A DNA stretch of 64,000 nt from CAYNVQ01 sp964400735 (GTDB lineage: Bacteria > Acidobacteriota > Aminicenantia > Aminicenantales > Aminicenantaceae): NCBI GenBank assembly GCA_964400735.1, contig CAYNVQ010000010.1, positions 121,063 through 185,062 on the forward strand, in the 5' to 3' direction. Made by a program: the position numbers and the translations under genes. Shown here one piece after another: positions 8,582 to 17,194 of the stretch (position 1 is the stretch's first letter; each line of letters starts with the position of its first letter). The notes under the pieces are model-generated. The model saw only the letters and a program-made list of their open reading frames with translations, did no database searches and was not told where the DNA came from.

Positions 8582-9489
8582 TAAATAGAAAATTCCTCTG
8601 CTGGACAATACTCTTTGTTTTTCTCGGACTCCTTCCCCTGCACAGCGAAGGAGTCGTTTTTAAAAAAGATGTCCTGGTTGAAGAGGGCGAGGTTCAGGAT
8701 AATGTGGTTTCCTGGGGTGGAGAAATCCGTGTCTTGGGCACGGTGAAAGAAAGCGTGATAAACTTTGGCGGCACGATCGTCATCGAAGGCAACGTCGGCG
8801 ATACCGTGGTGGGCTTCGGGTCGACCATTGTCTTGACTTCCACGGCTAAAGTGGAAGGCGATGTCCTTTCTCTGGGGGGTTCCCTGGATAGAGCACCGGA
8901 AGCCATAATAGAAGGAGACACCGTCTATTTCGCCACGTCGGAAGAAGTCGCCAAGTTTCTGAAAGAAGGTCTAGTCGGAATTTTTGGCCTTTCCCTCTTG
9001 CCCCTCCTGATCATATTTAAGCTGGTCACGCTGGTCATCTGGTTCATCCTGGCCATCATCCTGGTGGCCATCTTTCCTAAACAGATTTCGTTTGCCTCCC
9101 AGCAGGTCCGAAAATCATTTTGGCCGATCTTCGGCACTGGCTTTTTAAGCATCGTCATTTTTACCGGATTGATTATTTTCTCGGTCCTGCTGTCTTTTAT
9201 CCTGATAGGGATTCCCATCCTTCTGGCATTGATCGCCATCGGCGTGATCATCAAGATCTTCGGCCGGGTGGTCGTCTTTCATTTATTGGGAGACAGCATC
9301 TATAAGGCTTTTGGGGGCAAACAACCTTCCGCTCTGCTGGCCACAATTATAGGGCTTGTCGTTTTCGGTCTGATCGGATTCATCCCTATCATCGGCTCTC
9401 TCGTTTCCTTCGTTTTGAGCATCGTCGGATGGGGCGTGGTGATCCGTACGAAATTCGGTTCGGTCGAAAACTGGTTTAGAAAGAAATAG
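8578..9489 (+). CDS. Membrane protein with polymer-forming (bactofilin-like) domain
   Basis: 303 residues. A signal peptide is followed by a right-handed beta-helix-like region (about 25-120) of repeated units such as G-G-E-I-R-V-L-G-T-V, G-G-T-I-V-I-E-G-N-V-G-D and G-S-T-I-V-L, as in polymer-forming cytoskeletal proteins. The C-terminal half has four to five membrane helices. The beta-helix is probably outside the cytoplasm because it follows the signal peptide. Coupling to the anti-sigma gene suggests it is the output or a sensor part of that regulon. Confidence 0.8.
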   Translation: MINRKFLCWTILFVFLGLLPLHSEGVVFKKDVLVEEGEVQDNVVSWGGEIRVLGTVKESVINFGGTIVIEGNVGDTVVGFGSTIVLTSTAKVEGDVLSLGGSLDRAPEAIIEGDTVYFATSEEVAKFLKEGLVGIFGLSLLPLLIIFKLVTLVIWFILAIILVAIFPKQISFASQQVRKSFWPIFGTGFLSIVIFTGLIIFSVLLSFILIGIPILLALIAIGVIIKIFGRVVVFHLLGDSIYKAFGGKQPSALLATIIGLVVFGLIGFIPIIGSLVSFVLSIVGWGVVIRTKFGSVENWFRKK

Positions 9490-9499
9490 CGCCGCCGGC

Positions 9500-10057
9500 T
9501 TAAACTTCTAAGATTTCTTTTTCTTTGGATTCAGCCAGCTCTTCCACCCTCTTGCTGTACTCGTTGGTTATCTCCTGGAGCTTATCGATCCCCCAGAACT
9601 TATCGTCTTCCGTGATTTCCTTTTCCTTTTCCAACTCCTCGATCTCTTCCTTGGCCTCCCGTCTCATATTGCGGATGGCTGTTTTTTCATCTTCCAATAT
9701 GCTCCGAATATGTTTAGCCAAATCCTGTCGTCTTTCATCGTCCAGCGGAGGAATCGGAACCTTCAACTGCTTGCCGTCGTTTATGGGATTCAGCCCCAGA
9801 TCGGCCCCCCTTATGGCTTTCTCAACTGTTTCCAATACCGAAGGATCCCAGGGCTGAATCGTGATCAAGGTAGCGTCCGGCACACCGAGAGTAGCCACCT
9901 GATTGATGGGGGTCTGAGTCCCATAGTAGTCTATCTTGATGTCCTCGAAAAGCCCGAGATTGGCTCTACCTGTCCTTAATTTGCTCAACTCTTTGCGGAA
10001 ATGTTCGGATGATGTCTTCATCCTTCTCTCGACTTCACGCAGCACTTCTTTAACCAT
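9500..10057 (-). CDS. frr: Ribosome recycling factor
   Basis: 185 residues from the ATG at 10057, preceded by AAAGGGG; the longer frame to 10108 would add 17 residues that homologues lack. Conserved features include L-R-T-G-R-A-N-L-G-L-F-E, Y-Y-G-T-Q-T-P-I-N-Q-V-A and W-D-P-S-V-L, then the long three-helix-bundle C-terminus. It acts with EF-G to split post-termination ribosomes. Last gene of the rplM-rpsI-rpsB-tsf-pyrH-frr block. Confidence 0.97.
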   Translation of the reverse strand: MVKEVLREVERRMKTSSEHFRKELSKLRTGRANLGLFEDIKIDYYGTQTPINQVATLGVPDATLITIQPWDPSVLETVEKAIRGADLGLNPINDGKQLKVPIPPLDDERRQDLAKHIRSILEDEKTAIRNMRREAKEEIEELEKEKEITEDDKFWGIDKLQEITNEYSKRVEELAESKEKEILEV

Positions 10058-10139
10058 CCTCGTTCCCCTTTCCCATTCAATTTCCTCGAGTTTTAGGACT
10101 CCTTGCAAGTTGCGAATTATCTTGGAAATAATCAGAATT

Positions 10140-10865
10140 TCAATGAACTTTCGTTCCGACTTTTTGTCCTAAAACAGCTTTCTTCAGATTATTTCTCTTT
10201 TTCAGGTTGAACACTACGATAGGAAGGCTATTCTCCTTACAGAGAGAAATCGCCGTGGCATCCATAACCTTCAATCCCTTTTTGATCACATCCAGGTACT
10301 TGATGGTTTCGTATTTTTTGGCCGATTTATCCACCATGGGATCTGCCGAGAATACTCCGTCTACCTTGGTCGCTTTAAGGATAACGTCCGCCCTAATTTC
10401 CAAAGCACGCAGGGCAGCGGCCGTGTCTGTGGTGAAGAACGGGCTTCCGATGCCGGCTGAAAAGATGACGATTCTCCCCTTTTCGAGATGTCGGATGACC
10501 CGCCTTTTGATAAAGGGCTCGGCTACCGCTTTGACTTCGATGGCCGAGATATGACGGGTGACGATTCCGGTCTTTTCCATGGCATCTTGGAGAGCGATCC
10601 CATTCATAATGGTCGCCAATAATCCCATGTAATCGGCCGATGCCCGGTCAATTCCAGCTTCCGTCCCTTTTGTCCCCCGGAATATATTTCCCCCTCCGAT
10701 CATAATGGCGATCTCGGTCCCCATATCCCGAATTTCCTTAATTTCCTCGGCAATGGATTTTGTGGTCTCGAAATCGATCCCGAATGAACGGTTACCAAGA
10801 AGAGATTCACCCGAAAGTTTCAATAAAATGCGGTGATAGACCGGTTTATCTGATTTTTTTTTCAT
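10140..10865 (-). CDS. pyrH: UMP kinase
   Basis: About 241 residues. Features are the L-L-K-L-S-G-E-S-L nucleotide-binding start, M-I-G-G-G-N-I-F-R-G, D-Y-M-G-L-L-A-T-I-M-N and the D-T-A-A-A-L-R-A-L-E-I acid-rich segment of bacterial PyrH (amino-acid kinase fold, hexameric). It phosphorylates UMP to UDP. An in-frame TTG at 10871 directly abuts the tsf stop and is an alternative start. Position between tsf and frr is the standard bacterial order. Confidence 0.97.
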   Translation of the reverse strand: MKKKSDKPVYHRILLKLSGESLLGNRSFGIDFETTKSIAEEIKEIRDMGTEIAIMIGGGNIFRGTKGTEAGIDRASADYMGLLATIMNGIALQDAMEKTGIVTRHISAIEVKAVAEPFIKRRVIRHLEKGRIVIFSAGIGSPFFTTDTAAALRALEIRADVILKATKVDGVFSADPMVDKSAKKYETIKYLDVIKKGLKVMDATAISLCKENSLPIVVFNLKKRNNLKKAVLGQKVGTKVH

Positions 10866-10871
10866 ACCCAA

Positions 10872-11471
10872 TCATTGAGACTTGCCCAGTTCGTAACGGG
10901 CAAACCTCCTGATTACGACATTCTCTCCGAATTTAGCGATAAAGGAGGTCACAAGATCCTTTATGGTTATTTTATCATCTTTAATGTAGGGCTGATCGAG
11001 CAAACAGGCCTCTTGAAAAAATTTCCCCAGCTTTCCCTCCACGATCTTATCGATGATCTCCGGAGGCTTTCCAGAATCCTTGAATTGCTCCTTGATGATT
11101 TCCCTTTCCTCATCGAGGACTTCCTGGGGGACATCCTCGGAAGATACATAGCTGGGATCGGCTGCAGCTATATGCAGGGCTATATTTTTGACCAATTTCT
11201 GGAATTCCTCGTTACGAGCCACAAAATCCGACTCGCAATTCACTTCTACCAAGACACCGATTTTCCCGTTTAGATGGATGTAGGCACCGACAGCTCCTTC
11301 CGAAGCCGTTCGGTCCATCTTGTCCTTTGCCCGCGCATGCCCTTTTTTTCTCAATAGCGTGATCGCTTTATCGATGTCTCCCTGGCTCTCGGCAAGAGCT
11401 TTTTTGCACTCCATCATGCCGATGCCGGTTCTTTCACGAAGCTCTTTAACCAATTCTGCCGAAATCGTCAT
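10872..11471 (-). CDS. tsf: Elongation factor Ts, short form
   Basis: 199 residues, starting with the hallmark V-K-E-L-R-E-R-T-G-I-G-M-M-E-C-K-K-A-L (N-terminal UBA-like domain). The T-D-F-V-A-R-N-type motif appears as S-D-F-V-A-R-N-E-E-F. It is about 90 residues shorter than the E. coli protein, like EF-Ts of Thermus, because one core subdomain is absent. It exchanges GDP on EF-Tu. GGGAGG ribosome site upstream of ATG 11471. Confidence 0.96.
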   Translation of the reverse strand: MTISAELVKELRERTGIGMMECKKALAESQGDIDKAITLLRKKGHARAKDKMDRTASEGAVGAYIHLNGKIGVLVEVNCESDFVARNEEFQKLVKNIALHIAAADPSYVSSEDVPQEVLDEEREIIKEQFKDSGKPPEIIDKIVEGKLGKFFQEACLLDQPYIKDDKITIKDLVTSFIAKFGENVVIRRFARYELGKSQ

Positions 11472-11483
11472 CCCAATTCCTCC

Positions 11484-12299
11484 CTATTCCGATGCTTCAG
11501 GGTTTTGCGGAGCCTCTGTATCCTTCTTTTTCTGAATGTCTTCCACTATTTCAGGGACAGGCTCTGTTTCTGTTGGTGTTTCCTCTGCTTTTTCTTCCTG
11601 GAGCTCTTTTTCAATCTTGTCCTTTTTACCTTCGACAATCGCTTCCGAAACCTTCGAAGTAAAAAGCTCTATAGCTCGCACCGCGTCATCGTTTCCTGGA
11701 ATCGGATAATCGATACTTTCAGGATCGCCGTTGGTGTCCACTACGGCCACGATCGGAATCTTCAACTTTTGAGCTTCCAGGATAGCAATTTCTTCTTTGG
11801 TGGAGTCGACCACAAAAAGAGCCCCGGGCATATCGGTCATATTCTTGATACCGCCCAGATTCTTCGAGAGTTTCCGATAAACTTTTTCCAGCCTCGACTT
11901 CTCTTTTTTGGAAAGAAGGTCCCAACGTCCATCCTCCCGCATCTCATCATACTCGATCAGCTTTTCGACGCTTCCCCTAATGACACTGAAATTCGTCAGC
12001 AGTCCTCCCAACCAGCGCTGGTTCACATAGCAGGACTCGCACTTAAGGGCATAATCCCGGACAATATCCTGGGCTTGCTTTTTCGTCCCCACCAACAAAA
12101 TTTGCTGGCCTTCACTGGCCGTTTTTTTGATGAACTGGAGGGCTTCTTTAAAGACCCTGATTGTCTTTTGTAAATCGATGATATAAATTCCATTTCTTTG
12201 GCCGAAAATGAACTCCTTCATCTTAGGATTCCATCTTTTTGTCTGGTGGCCAAAATGAACACCTGCTTCTAAAAGCTCTTTCATTGTGACAGATACCAA
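11484..12299 (-). CDS. rpsB: 30S ribosomal protein S2
   Basis: 271 residues with the S2 signature K-E-L-L-E-A-G-V-H-F-G-H-Q-T-K-R-W-N-P-K-M and later P-G-N-D-D-A-V-R-A-I-E-L. Translation probably starts at TTG 12299, which has a strong GGGAGG seven to eight bases upstream; the in-frame ATG at 12284 lacks one. The last 40 residues form an acidic, low-complexity tail rich in Glu, Thr and Pro beyond the usual S2 end. Confidence 0.96.
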   Translation of the reverse strand: MVSVTMKELLEAGVHFGHQTKRWNPKMKEFIFGQRNGIYIIDLQKTIRVFKEALQFIKKTASEGQQILLVGTKKQAQDIVRDYALKCESCYVNQRWLGGLLTNFSVIRGSVEKLIEYDEMREDGRWDLLSKKEKSRLEKVYRKLSKNLGGIKNMTDMPGALFVVDSTKEEIAILEAQKLKIPIVAVVDTNGDPESIDYPIPGNDDAVRAIELFTSKVSEAIVEGKKDKIEKELQEEKAEETPTETEPVPEIVEDIQKKKDTEAPQNPEASE

Positions 12300-12313
12300 C
12301 GCTGATCCTCCCT

Positions 12314-12718
12314 TTATCTCTTGTGATATTGCGGGGCCTTTCGAGCACCTAACAATCCATATTTTTTTCTTTCTTTGATCCTGGCATCGCGGGTGAGAAA
12401 TCCTGAGTTTTTAAGAGTCGGCTTCAACTCTTTGTTAAACTCAACCAGAGCTCGAGCAACTCCCAAACGAATGGCCTCAGCTTGGCCGTTCGCGCCTCCT
12501 CCGCTCACCCGGATAAAAACATCGAACTTTTTCTCCGTGTCAGTTATGACAAGAGGCTGCTTGACGATATGCTGAAGGTTTTCAAGACCAAAATATTCGG
12601 AAAAAGGCCGGGGTCTTTTGTTTACATACAGAGTGATATCTCCCTTTCCCGGACGGAGAAACACTCTGGCAATAGAGGTTTTTCTCTTTCCCGTTCCATA
12701 ATACTGGATTAAACTCAC
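12314..12718 (-). CDS. rpsI: 30S ribosomal protein S9
   Basis: 134 residues starting at a GTG (12718) with AGGAGG five bases upstream. The N-terminal Y-Y-G-T-G-K-R-K-T-S-I-A-R-V and the universally conserved C-terminus A-P-Q-Y-H-K-R, which reaches the P-site tRNA, are intact. It follows rplM with an 8-base gap. Confidence 0.97.
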   Translation of the reverse strand: MSLIQYYGTGKRKTSIARVFLRPGKGDITLYVNKRPRPFSEYFGLENLQHIVKQPLVITDTEKKFDVFIRVSGGGANGQAEAIRLGVARALVEFNKELKPTLKNSGFLTRDARIKERKKYGLLGARKAPQYHKR

Positions 12719-12726
12719 GATTCCTC

Positions 12727-13155
12727 CTAAAACTGGTATTCCACAGGTCTTTGAGCCTCATGGGGATGACGAGGCCCCTGGTACACTTTGAGCTTCTTGT
12801 AAACAGCCCGACCAAGCTTATTCTTCGGTATCATACCCCAAACAGCTTTTCTGATGACTTCCTCCGGTTTGTTTTCCATAAGTTCTTTCAAACTCTTCTC
12901 TTTGATGCCCCCAGGATAGCCGGAATGGGAGTAATACTTTTTTTGTTCCATTTTGTTACCGGACAACTTTATCTTCTCTGCATTGATCACGATCACAAAA
13001 TCACCGCTATCGAGAAAGTTGACAAACTCCGGCTTTTTTTTACCTCTGAGAAGAGAGGCAACTTCCGTGGCCAACCGTCCGAGAATCTTTCCGTCAGCAT
13101 CGACCAGCCACCATTTCCTCTCGATCTGTTCCTTTTTGGGGACAAAAGTTTTCAT
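12727..13155 (-). CDS. rplM: 50S ribosomal protein L13
   Basis: 142 residues, normal L13 length. Signature segments W-x-L-V-D-A-D-G-K-I-L-G-R-L-A-T, G-D-F-V-I-V-I-N-A-E-K-I and the C-terminal L-K-V-Y-x-G-P-x-H-P-H are visible. It heads the translation block, and the promoter at 13210-13238 lies 55-83 bases upstream of its ATG. Confidence 0.97.
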   Translation of the reverse strand: MKTFVPKKEQIERKWWLVDADGKILGRLATEVASLLRGKKKPEFVNFLDSGDFVIVINAEKIKLSGNKMEQKKYYSHSGYPGGIKEKSLKELMENKPEEVIRKAVWGMIPKNKLGRAVYKKLKVYQGPRHPHEAQRPVEYQF

Positions 13156-13209
13156 TATATAAATCCTCAGTATTTTTTCTTAAGCTAAACTAAGGGCTAG
13201 CGATGGAAT

Positions 13210-13238
13210 AAAATACTAAATTGCATGGAAATTGTCAA
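13210..13238 (-). promoter_or_regulatory. Promoter of the rplM-rpsI-rpsB-tsf-pyrH-frr block
   Basis: On the minus strand a perfect TTGACA (13233-13238) is followed by 17 bases and TATTTT (13210-13215). It lies upstream of rplM with no other gene between. Confidence 0.7.
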
Positions 13239-13317
13239 CACCCTTCCCCTGAAACATCCCCCTAACCGTGATCGGATTTTATGAGCAAAGGAGATTGTTC
13301 CAGCTCCACGGGAATGC

Positions 13318-14016
13318 TCAGTGAACCCAAACTTGAGGTTTGTGTCTCCTGGTCATTGCCTTGATGAGGAGAATCCCGATTAAAAATCCTCCGATATGGG
13401 CGAACCAGGCTACGCCTCCTCCCGCTCCGATGCTCAAAACCTGGATCAGGAACCAAAGCCCGAGCACAAATGAAGCCGGAATGGCGATGATCCGGATGAT
13501 AAAGAACAGAAAGACAAAGGTCAACACACGTGCACGAGGATACAGTATCAAATATGCTCCTAAAATTCCTGCAATGGCCCCGCTGGCCCCGATCATGGGG
13601 ACTTGGGAGTTGGGATTGAACAGAATATGAGTTATACTGGCGCCCAGCCCGGAAAGCAGATAGAAAAGAATAAACCGGATAGGCCCTAGAAAATCTTCGA
13701 CATTGTTTCCGAAAATCCATAGATAGAGCATGTTAAAAATCAGATGAAAAAGTCCTCCGTGAATGAACATAGAGACGATCAGGGTCAGGGGTGGCGATAG
13801 GCGGGCAAGAGGCTCCCTGGAATCCGTTAACACCAGAGATAGGGCTTTGAAATGAGTAATCTCGTAGGGAATGGCTCCCATCTTATAGACAAAAAACTGC
13901 AATCCTTGAGGGGAAAACAACTGAAAAAAGAAAACCCCCGCATTTAGCGCGATGATCAAGATGGTGATATAAGGAACACGTGTAGTTGGATTATTATCTT
14001 TCAGAGGTATGAACAT
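13318..14016 (-). CDS. Rhomboid family intramembrane serine protease
   Basis: 232 residues, six or seven membrane helices. The catalytic serine is in G-A-S-G-A-I-A-G at about residues 142-149, and the catalytic histidine in W-F-A-H-I-G-G-F-L near 211. H-G-G-L-F-H-L-I-F-N-M-L-Y-L upstream is the conserved helix 2 motif. It cleaves membrane proteins within the bilayer; substrates are unknown. Confidence 0.92.
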   Translation of the reverse strand: MFIPLKDNNPTTRVPYITILIIALNAGVFFFQLFSPQGLQFFVYKMGAIPYEITHFKALSLVLTDSREPLARLSPPLTLIVSMFIHGGLFHLIFNMLYLWIFGNNVEDFLGPIRFILFYLLSGLGASITHILFNPNSQVPMIGASGAIAGILGAYLILYPRARVLTFVFLFFIIRIIAIPASFVLGLWFLIQVLSIGAGGGVAWFAHIGGFLIGILLIKAMTRRHKPQVWVH

Positions 14017-14147
14017 AATGTCAAATCATCGGCAGAACGTTCGGGAGGGATTCCCCTTGATGCGTAATTCCAAGGTCACTGCTCTAAGCAGGTAGGAGTA
14101 TCATAAGAGTAAAAACTACAGAAAGTGGAAAAAATAAAACGATCCTA

Positions 14148-15146
14148 TTATCTTTCTTCCTGTCCTTTTTTCAGTTCTTCCTCGAGTCTCAACCGCTCCA
14201 ATTGTCTCTTTCTGACCTGGTTGTACCTCTCCGTATATCTGTCAGCTTCCCGGATATATCTTTCGCTTCTATCGGGATAGAGCTGGGCATGGACGTTCCG
14301 GTAGAGCATATTGATATAGGCATAGGTATCGGGATAATCCGGGTCTATATCTTTCGATTTCATCAATAACTTCTCGCTTTCATCCGCCAAAGCTATTCTC
14401 TCCTGCTTCGACAATACATTCTGAAGGCGGTATGCTTTTTGAAAGCGATTAACTCCCAAAGCGTACAAAGTTAAAGCATCGTCGGGCTTTAGCTGCAGGA
14501 TCTTCTCATGCATGGAATAGGCAGCATCGAACTTTGGGATGGGCCTGAAATTGTCATAATACTGAGCGGCATAGGCATAACCTTGATGGTTCTCGGGGTC
14601 CAATTCGATCCTTCTCAGGTACATATCCTCTGCTCTTTTTGCCAGTTCCTCGTGCTCACCCGTATACCGGTTGTAAAATCCAGCCACGACATAGTAGTTT
14701 TCCATATTGGTGGGATCCAACTCCAGCACCCTCAAAAACATCCTTTCGGCGTCCTCGAATCTTCCCAGCCTGTCATACATGTCGCCCAGAGAATGGACAA
14801 TCTGGATGTTTGTGGGCTCCATGTCAAGCGCCTTATTCAAATTTTCCAGGGCTTTCTCGGCCCTCTCCATATTTTCAGGGCTCTCATCGCCAGCCCGGTA
14901 TTGGTTTTTATAACTCTCTCCCAAAAAACGATACGCTTGGGTCAAATCAGGATTATAGGACAATGCTCTTTCATATTCTTCGATCGCCAGCCGGTACTTG
15001 TTATCCGTAAAATTGGCGTTGGCCTTGGCGAAATGATGATTGGCCTTTAATTGGTTAATGTTCAGCTTTTTACAGCTTGGTGTGACCCAAATGAATGCCA
15101 CAACAAGGAGTATCGGCACGAAAAATCTTGTCTTTTTTCCGAACAT
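14148..15146 (-). CDS. TPR-repeat lipoprotein
   Basis: 332 residues. A signal peptide ends in a lipobox-like V-T-P-S-C (Cys about 25), so it is probably lipidated. Six or more TPR units follow, for example Y-R-L-A-I-E-E-Y-E-R-A-L-S-Y-N-P-D and A-E-R-M-F-L-R-V-L-E-L-D-P-T-N. The last 40 residues are charged and coiled-coil-like. It is probably an envelope scaffold. AAGGAGG is seven bases upstream of ATG 15146. It ends the der/amidase side of the minus-strand region. Confidence 0.83.
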   Translation of the reverse strand: MFGKKTRFFVPILLVVAFIWVTPSCKKLNINQLKANHHFAKANANFTDNKYRLAIEEYERALSYNPDLTQAYRFLGESYKNQYRAGDESPENMERAEKALENLNKALDMEPTNIQIVHSLGDMYDRLGRFEDAERMFLRVLELDPTNMENYYVVAGFYNRYTGEHEELAKRAEDMYLRRIELDPENHQGYAYAAQYYDNFRPIPKFDAAYSMHEKILQLKPDDALTLYALGVNRFQKAYRLQNVLSKQERIALADESEKLLMKSKDIDPDYPDTYAYINMLYRNVHAQLYPDRSERYIREADRYTERYNQVRKRQLERLRLEEELKKGQEER

Positions 15147-15252
15147 CTTGACCTCCTTAAACGTCGAGTCCGTTCACGTGTCGCAACTTAAATTTATAAA
15201 GGAATACAAGAGGAAAGTCAACACGGAAAATTGCCTTTGCTCTCACCTGGCC

Positions 15253-16557
15253 TCAGCTTTTTTTCAAGCTCAAGGATAAGGGTGTCCCGCTGAAATCGAA
15301 CTCTTCGCTCAATTTCTTTAAAAAAAATTTTTCGTAAGAGGGATCTAGCGACGCCCGTGAATGAGAGAACAGGATAAACGAAGGAGGAAGGATTCCCTTC
15401 TGGACCATGTACTTCAGCTTTATTTTTCCCTTTTTTTTGGAAAGAGAAGGATGATGTACATTCATCCGGCTCAGGAATTTATTGAGACGAGGGGTGGATA
15501 TTATTTTGTTTCCATTAGCATAAGCCAGCTCGGATAAATCGAGTATCTTGATAATTCTCTGACCGGACAGGGCCGAGACAAAAACTACCGGAGCGTAAGA
15601 GACGAAATCCAGCTTTCTGTAAATCCTGTTTTGAAATTCCCGGTGGGTACGGTTTTCCTTCGGGATCAAATCCCACTTGTTCACAACAATAATCAGAGGT
15701 TTCCTTGAATCATGGGCCAGATGCGCAATCGCTGTATCCTGTCGGGTGGGAAATTCCTGGGCGTCCAGAACAAGACAAACCACATCGGCCTCATCGATAT
15801 CTTTCTTGGCTTTGACAATCCCTGCCTTTTCTCTTTTATCCTTTGTGCGGCTCAGCTTCCGGATGCCTGCTGTGTCTATCAAAGAAAACACCTTCCTATC
15901 CTTTCGAATGAGAGTGTCCGTGCTGTCTCTCGTCGTCCCGGGAATCTCGCTCACTATAAGCCTTTTTTCTCCGCTCAGACGATTGACGAGCGAAGATTTC
16001 CCCACATTTATCCTGCCCACGATGGCGATGGAGAGAGATTGCAGTTGGTCCTCTTTTTGTGGAGAGGAGGGCAGGATCTCCAGTAGGCAATCCTCAAGAG
16101 CGTCGAGATTCCGCTTGTGCTCGGCTGAAATAGCCAGAATCCTCTTCTCACCCAATCTATAGAAGTCTCCTAGCTGGTCTTCCTCTCTGGGAGTATCGAC
16201 CTTGTTGATAACGACGAGAATCGGTTTGTTCAGTTTTTTTAAGGAATAAAAGAGGTCTTCTTCTCCTGGAAGAAGGCCTCTTTTTCCGTCCAGCACAAAA
16301 AGAAGGATATCGGCAGCCTGGGAGGCTTCCCAGGCTTTTTGTTTGACCTGCCAGGAGAACGGATCTTCTTGGGAGTCGAAAAATCCCCCCGTGTCTATCA
16401 GCATGAAAATCTTCTGGCCTAAATGACAGCGGGCCGGGACTTGATCTCTTGTCATTCCCGGAAGAGAATGGACAAGAGATTTCTTCTTTCTCAACAGCCG
16501 GTTAAACAGGGTGGATTTTCCCACATTGGGAAATCCAACAACTGCCACCGTGACCAT
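15253..16557 (-). CDS. der: Ribosome-associated GTPase Der (EngA)
   Basis: About 434 residues with two tandem G domains: the first P-loop G-F-P-N-V-G-K-S-T, D-T-G-G and N-K-V-D, the second G-R-I-N-V-G-K-S-S, D-T-A-G-I and N-K-W-D. A KH-like C-terminal domain follows. This duplicated architecture is unique to Der, which is needed for 50S assembly. A TTG at 16566 is an alternative start. Confidence 0.96.
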   Translation of the reverse strand: MVTVAVVGFPNVGKSTLFNRLLRKKKSLVHSLPGMTRDQVPARCHLGQKIFMLIDTGGFFDSQEDPFSWQVKQKAWEASQAADILLFVLDGKRGLLPGEEDLFYSLKKLNKPILVVINKVDTPREEDQLGDFYRLGEKRILAISAEHKRNLDALEDCLLEILPSSPQKEDQLQSLSIAIVGRINVGKSSLVNRLSGEKRLIVSEIPGTTRDSTDTLIRKDRKVFSLIDTAGIRKLSRTKDKREKAGIVKAKKDIDEADVVCLVLDAQEFPTRQDTAIAHLAHDSRKPLIIVVNKWDLIPKENRTHREFQNRIYRKLDFVSYAPVVFVSALSGQRIIKILDLSELAYANGNKIISTPRLNKFLSRMNVHHPSLSKKKGKIKLKYMVQKGILPPSFILFSHSRASLDPSYEKFFLKKLSEEFDFSGTPLSLSLKKS

Positions 16558-16604
16558 TTTCTTCAAGGGATTATCCGTCCGATTTCGAAACCAGACATAA
16601 GGCG

Positions 16605-17183
16605 CTATTCGGATACCAGATCATACAGGGGAAGAAAAGCCTGGGTCAAATCGATATGGCCTCCCAAAGTCTTTTTTTCTCCCCCATCTATGAGAATGAA
16701 CACCTTTTTAATGGGTTTAATATTATAAGCAAGGGAATTCACAATGGAATAAATGGTGGAGATTTCAGCCGATGAACCGGATAGATGTTTATCCGTTATC
16801 TCTCTGGAAAAATCGACATAGGCAATACCATCTTTGGTCACAAAAACGTCCCTCAGCCTAGTCTCCGGAGGGATAGAGGAAACGTATTCCTTTTGGGGAC
16901 CTTTCAAAAGCTCAGAAACGATAGCTCTGGCTTGGTCTTCAACAGAGGTGGCAGAGATTATATTCCTCTCTTCGCGATGGAGAAGGCTATCCTTTTCAGA
17001 AGGGAAAAAAAGGACGACGGTCTCAAGTTGGACCTCTCCCTCGGACCCCACTTCCTCTTGGGAAACAGGGATGGTTTGAGCCGGCGCCAGCCTCCCCTCT
17101 CCACCGAGGTTGAAGTAGACCACAACAAGGACAAGAAGGAGGACGAACAGGCCGGCGAGGACGATCAGGTTCTTTTTTCTCAT
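16605..17183 (-). CDS. GerMN-domain membrane-anchored protein
   Basis: 192 residues. An N-terminal membrane anchor is followed by a single GerMN (sporulation/spore germination) domain. Typical segments are L-L-K-G-P, S-S-I-P-P-E-T-R-L-R-D-V-F-V, G-I-A-Y-V-D-F-S-R-E-I and I-Y-S-I-V-N-S-L. The domain is widespread in non-sporulating bacteria in proteins exposed to the cell wall. It lies 11 bases after the amidase gene, consistent with a peptidoglycan role. Confidence 0.87.
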   Translation of the reverse strand: MRKKNLIVLAGLFVLLLVLVVVYFNLGGEGRLAPAQTIPVSQEEVGSEGEVQLETVVLFFPSEKDSLLHREERNIISATSVEDQARAIVSELLKGPQKEYVSSIPPETRLRDVFVTKDGIAYVDFSREITDKHLSGSSAEISTIYSIVNSLAYNIKPIKKVFILIDGGEKKTLGGHIDLTQAFLPLYDLVSE

Positions 17184-17194
17184 CCGTCGTCCTG

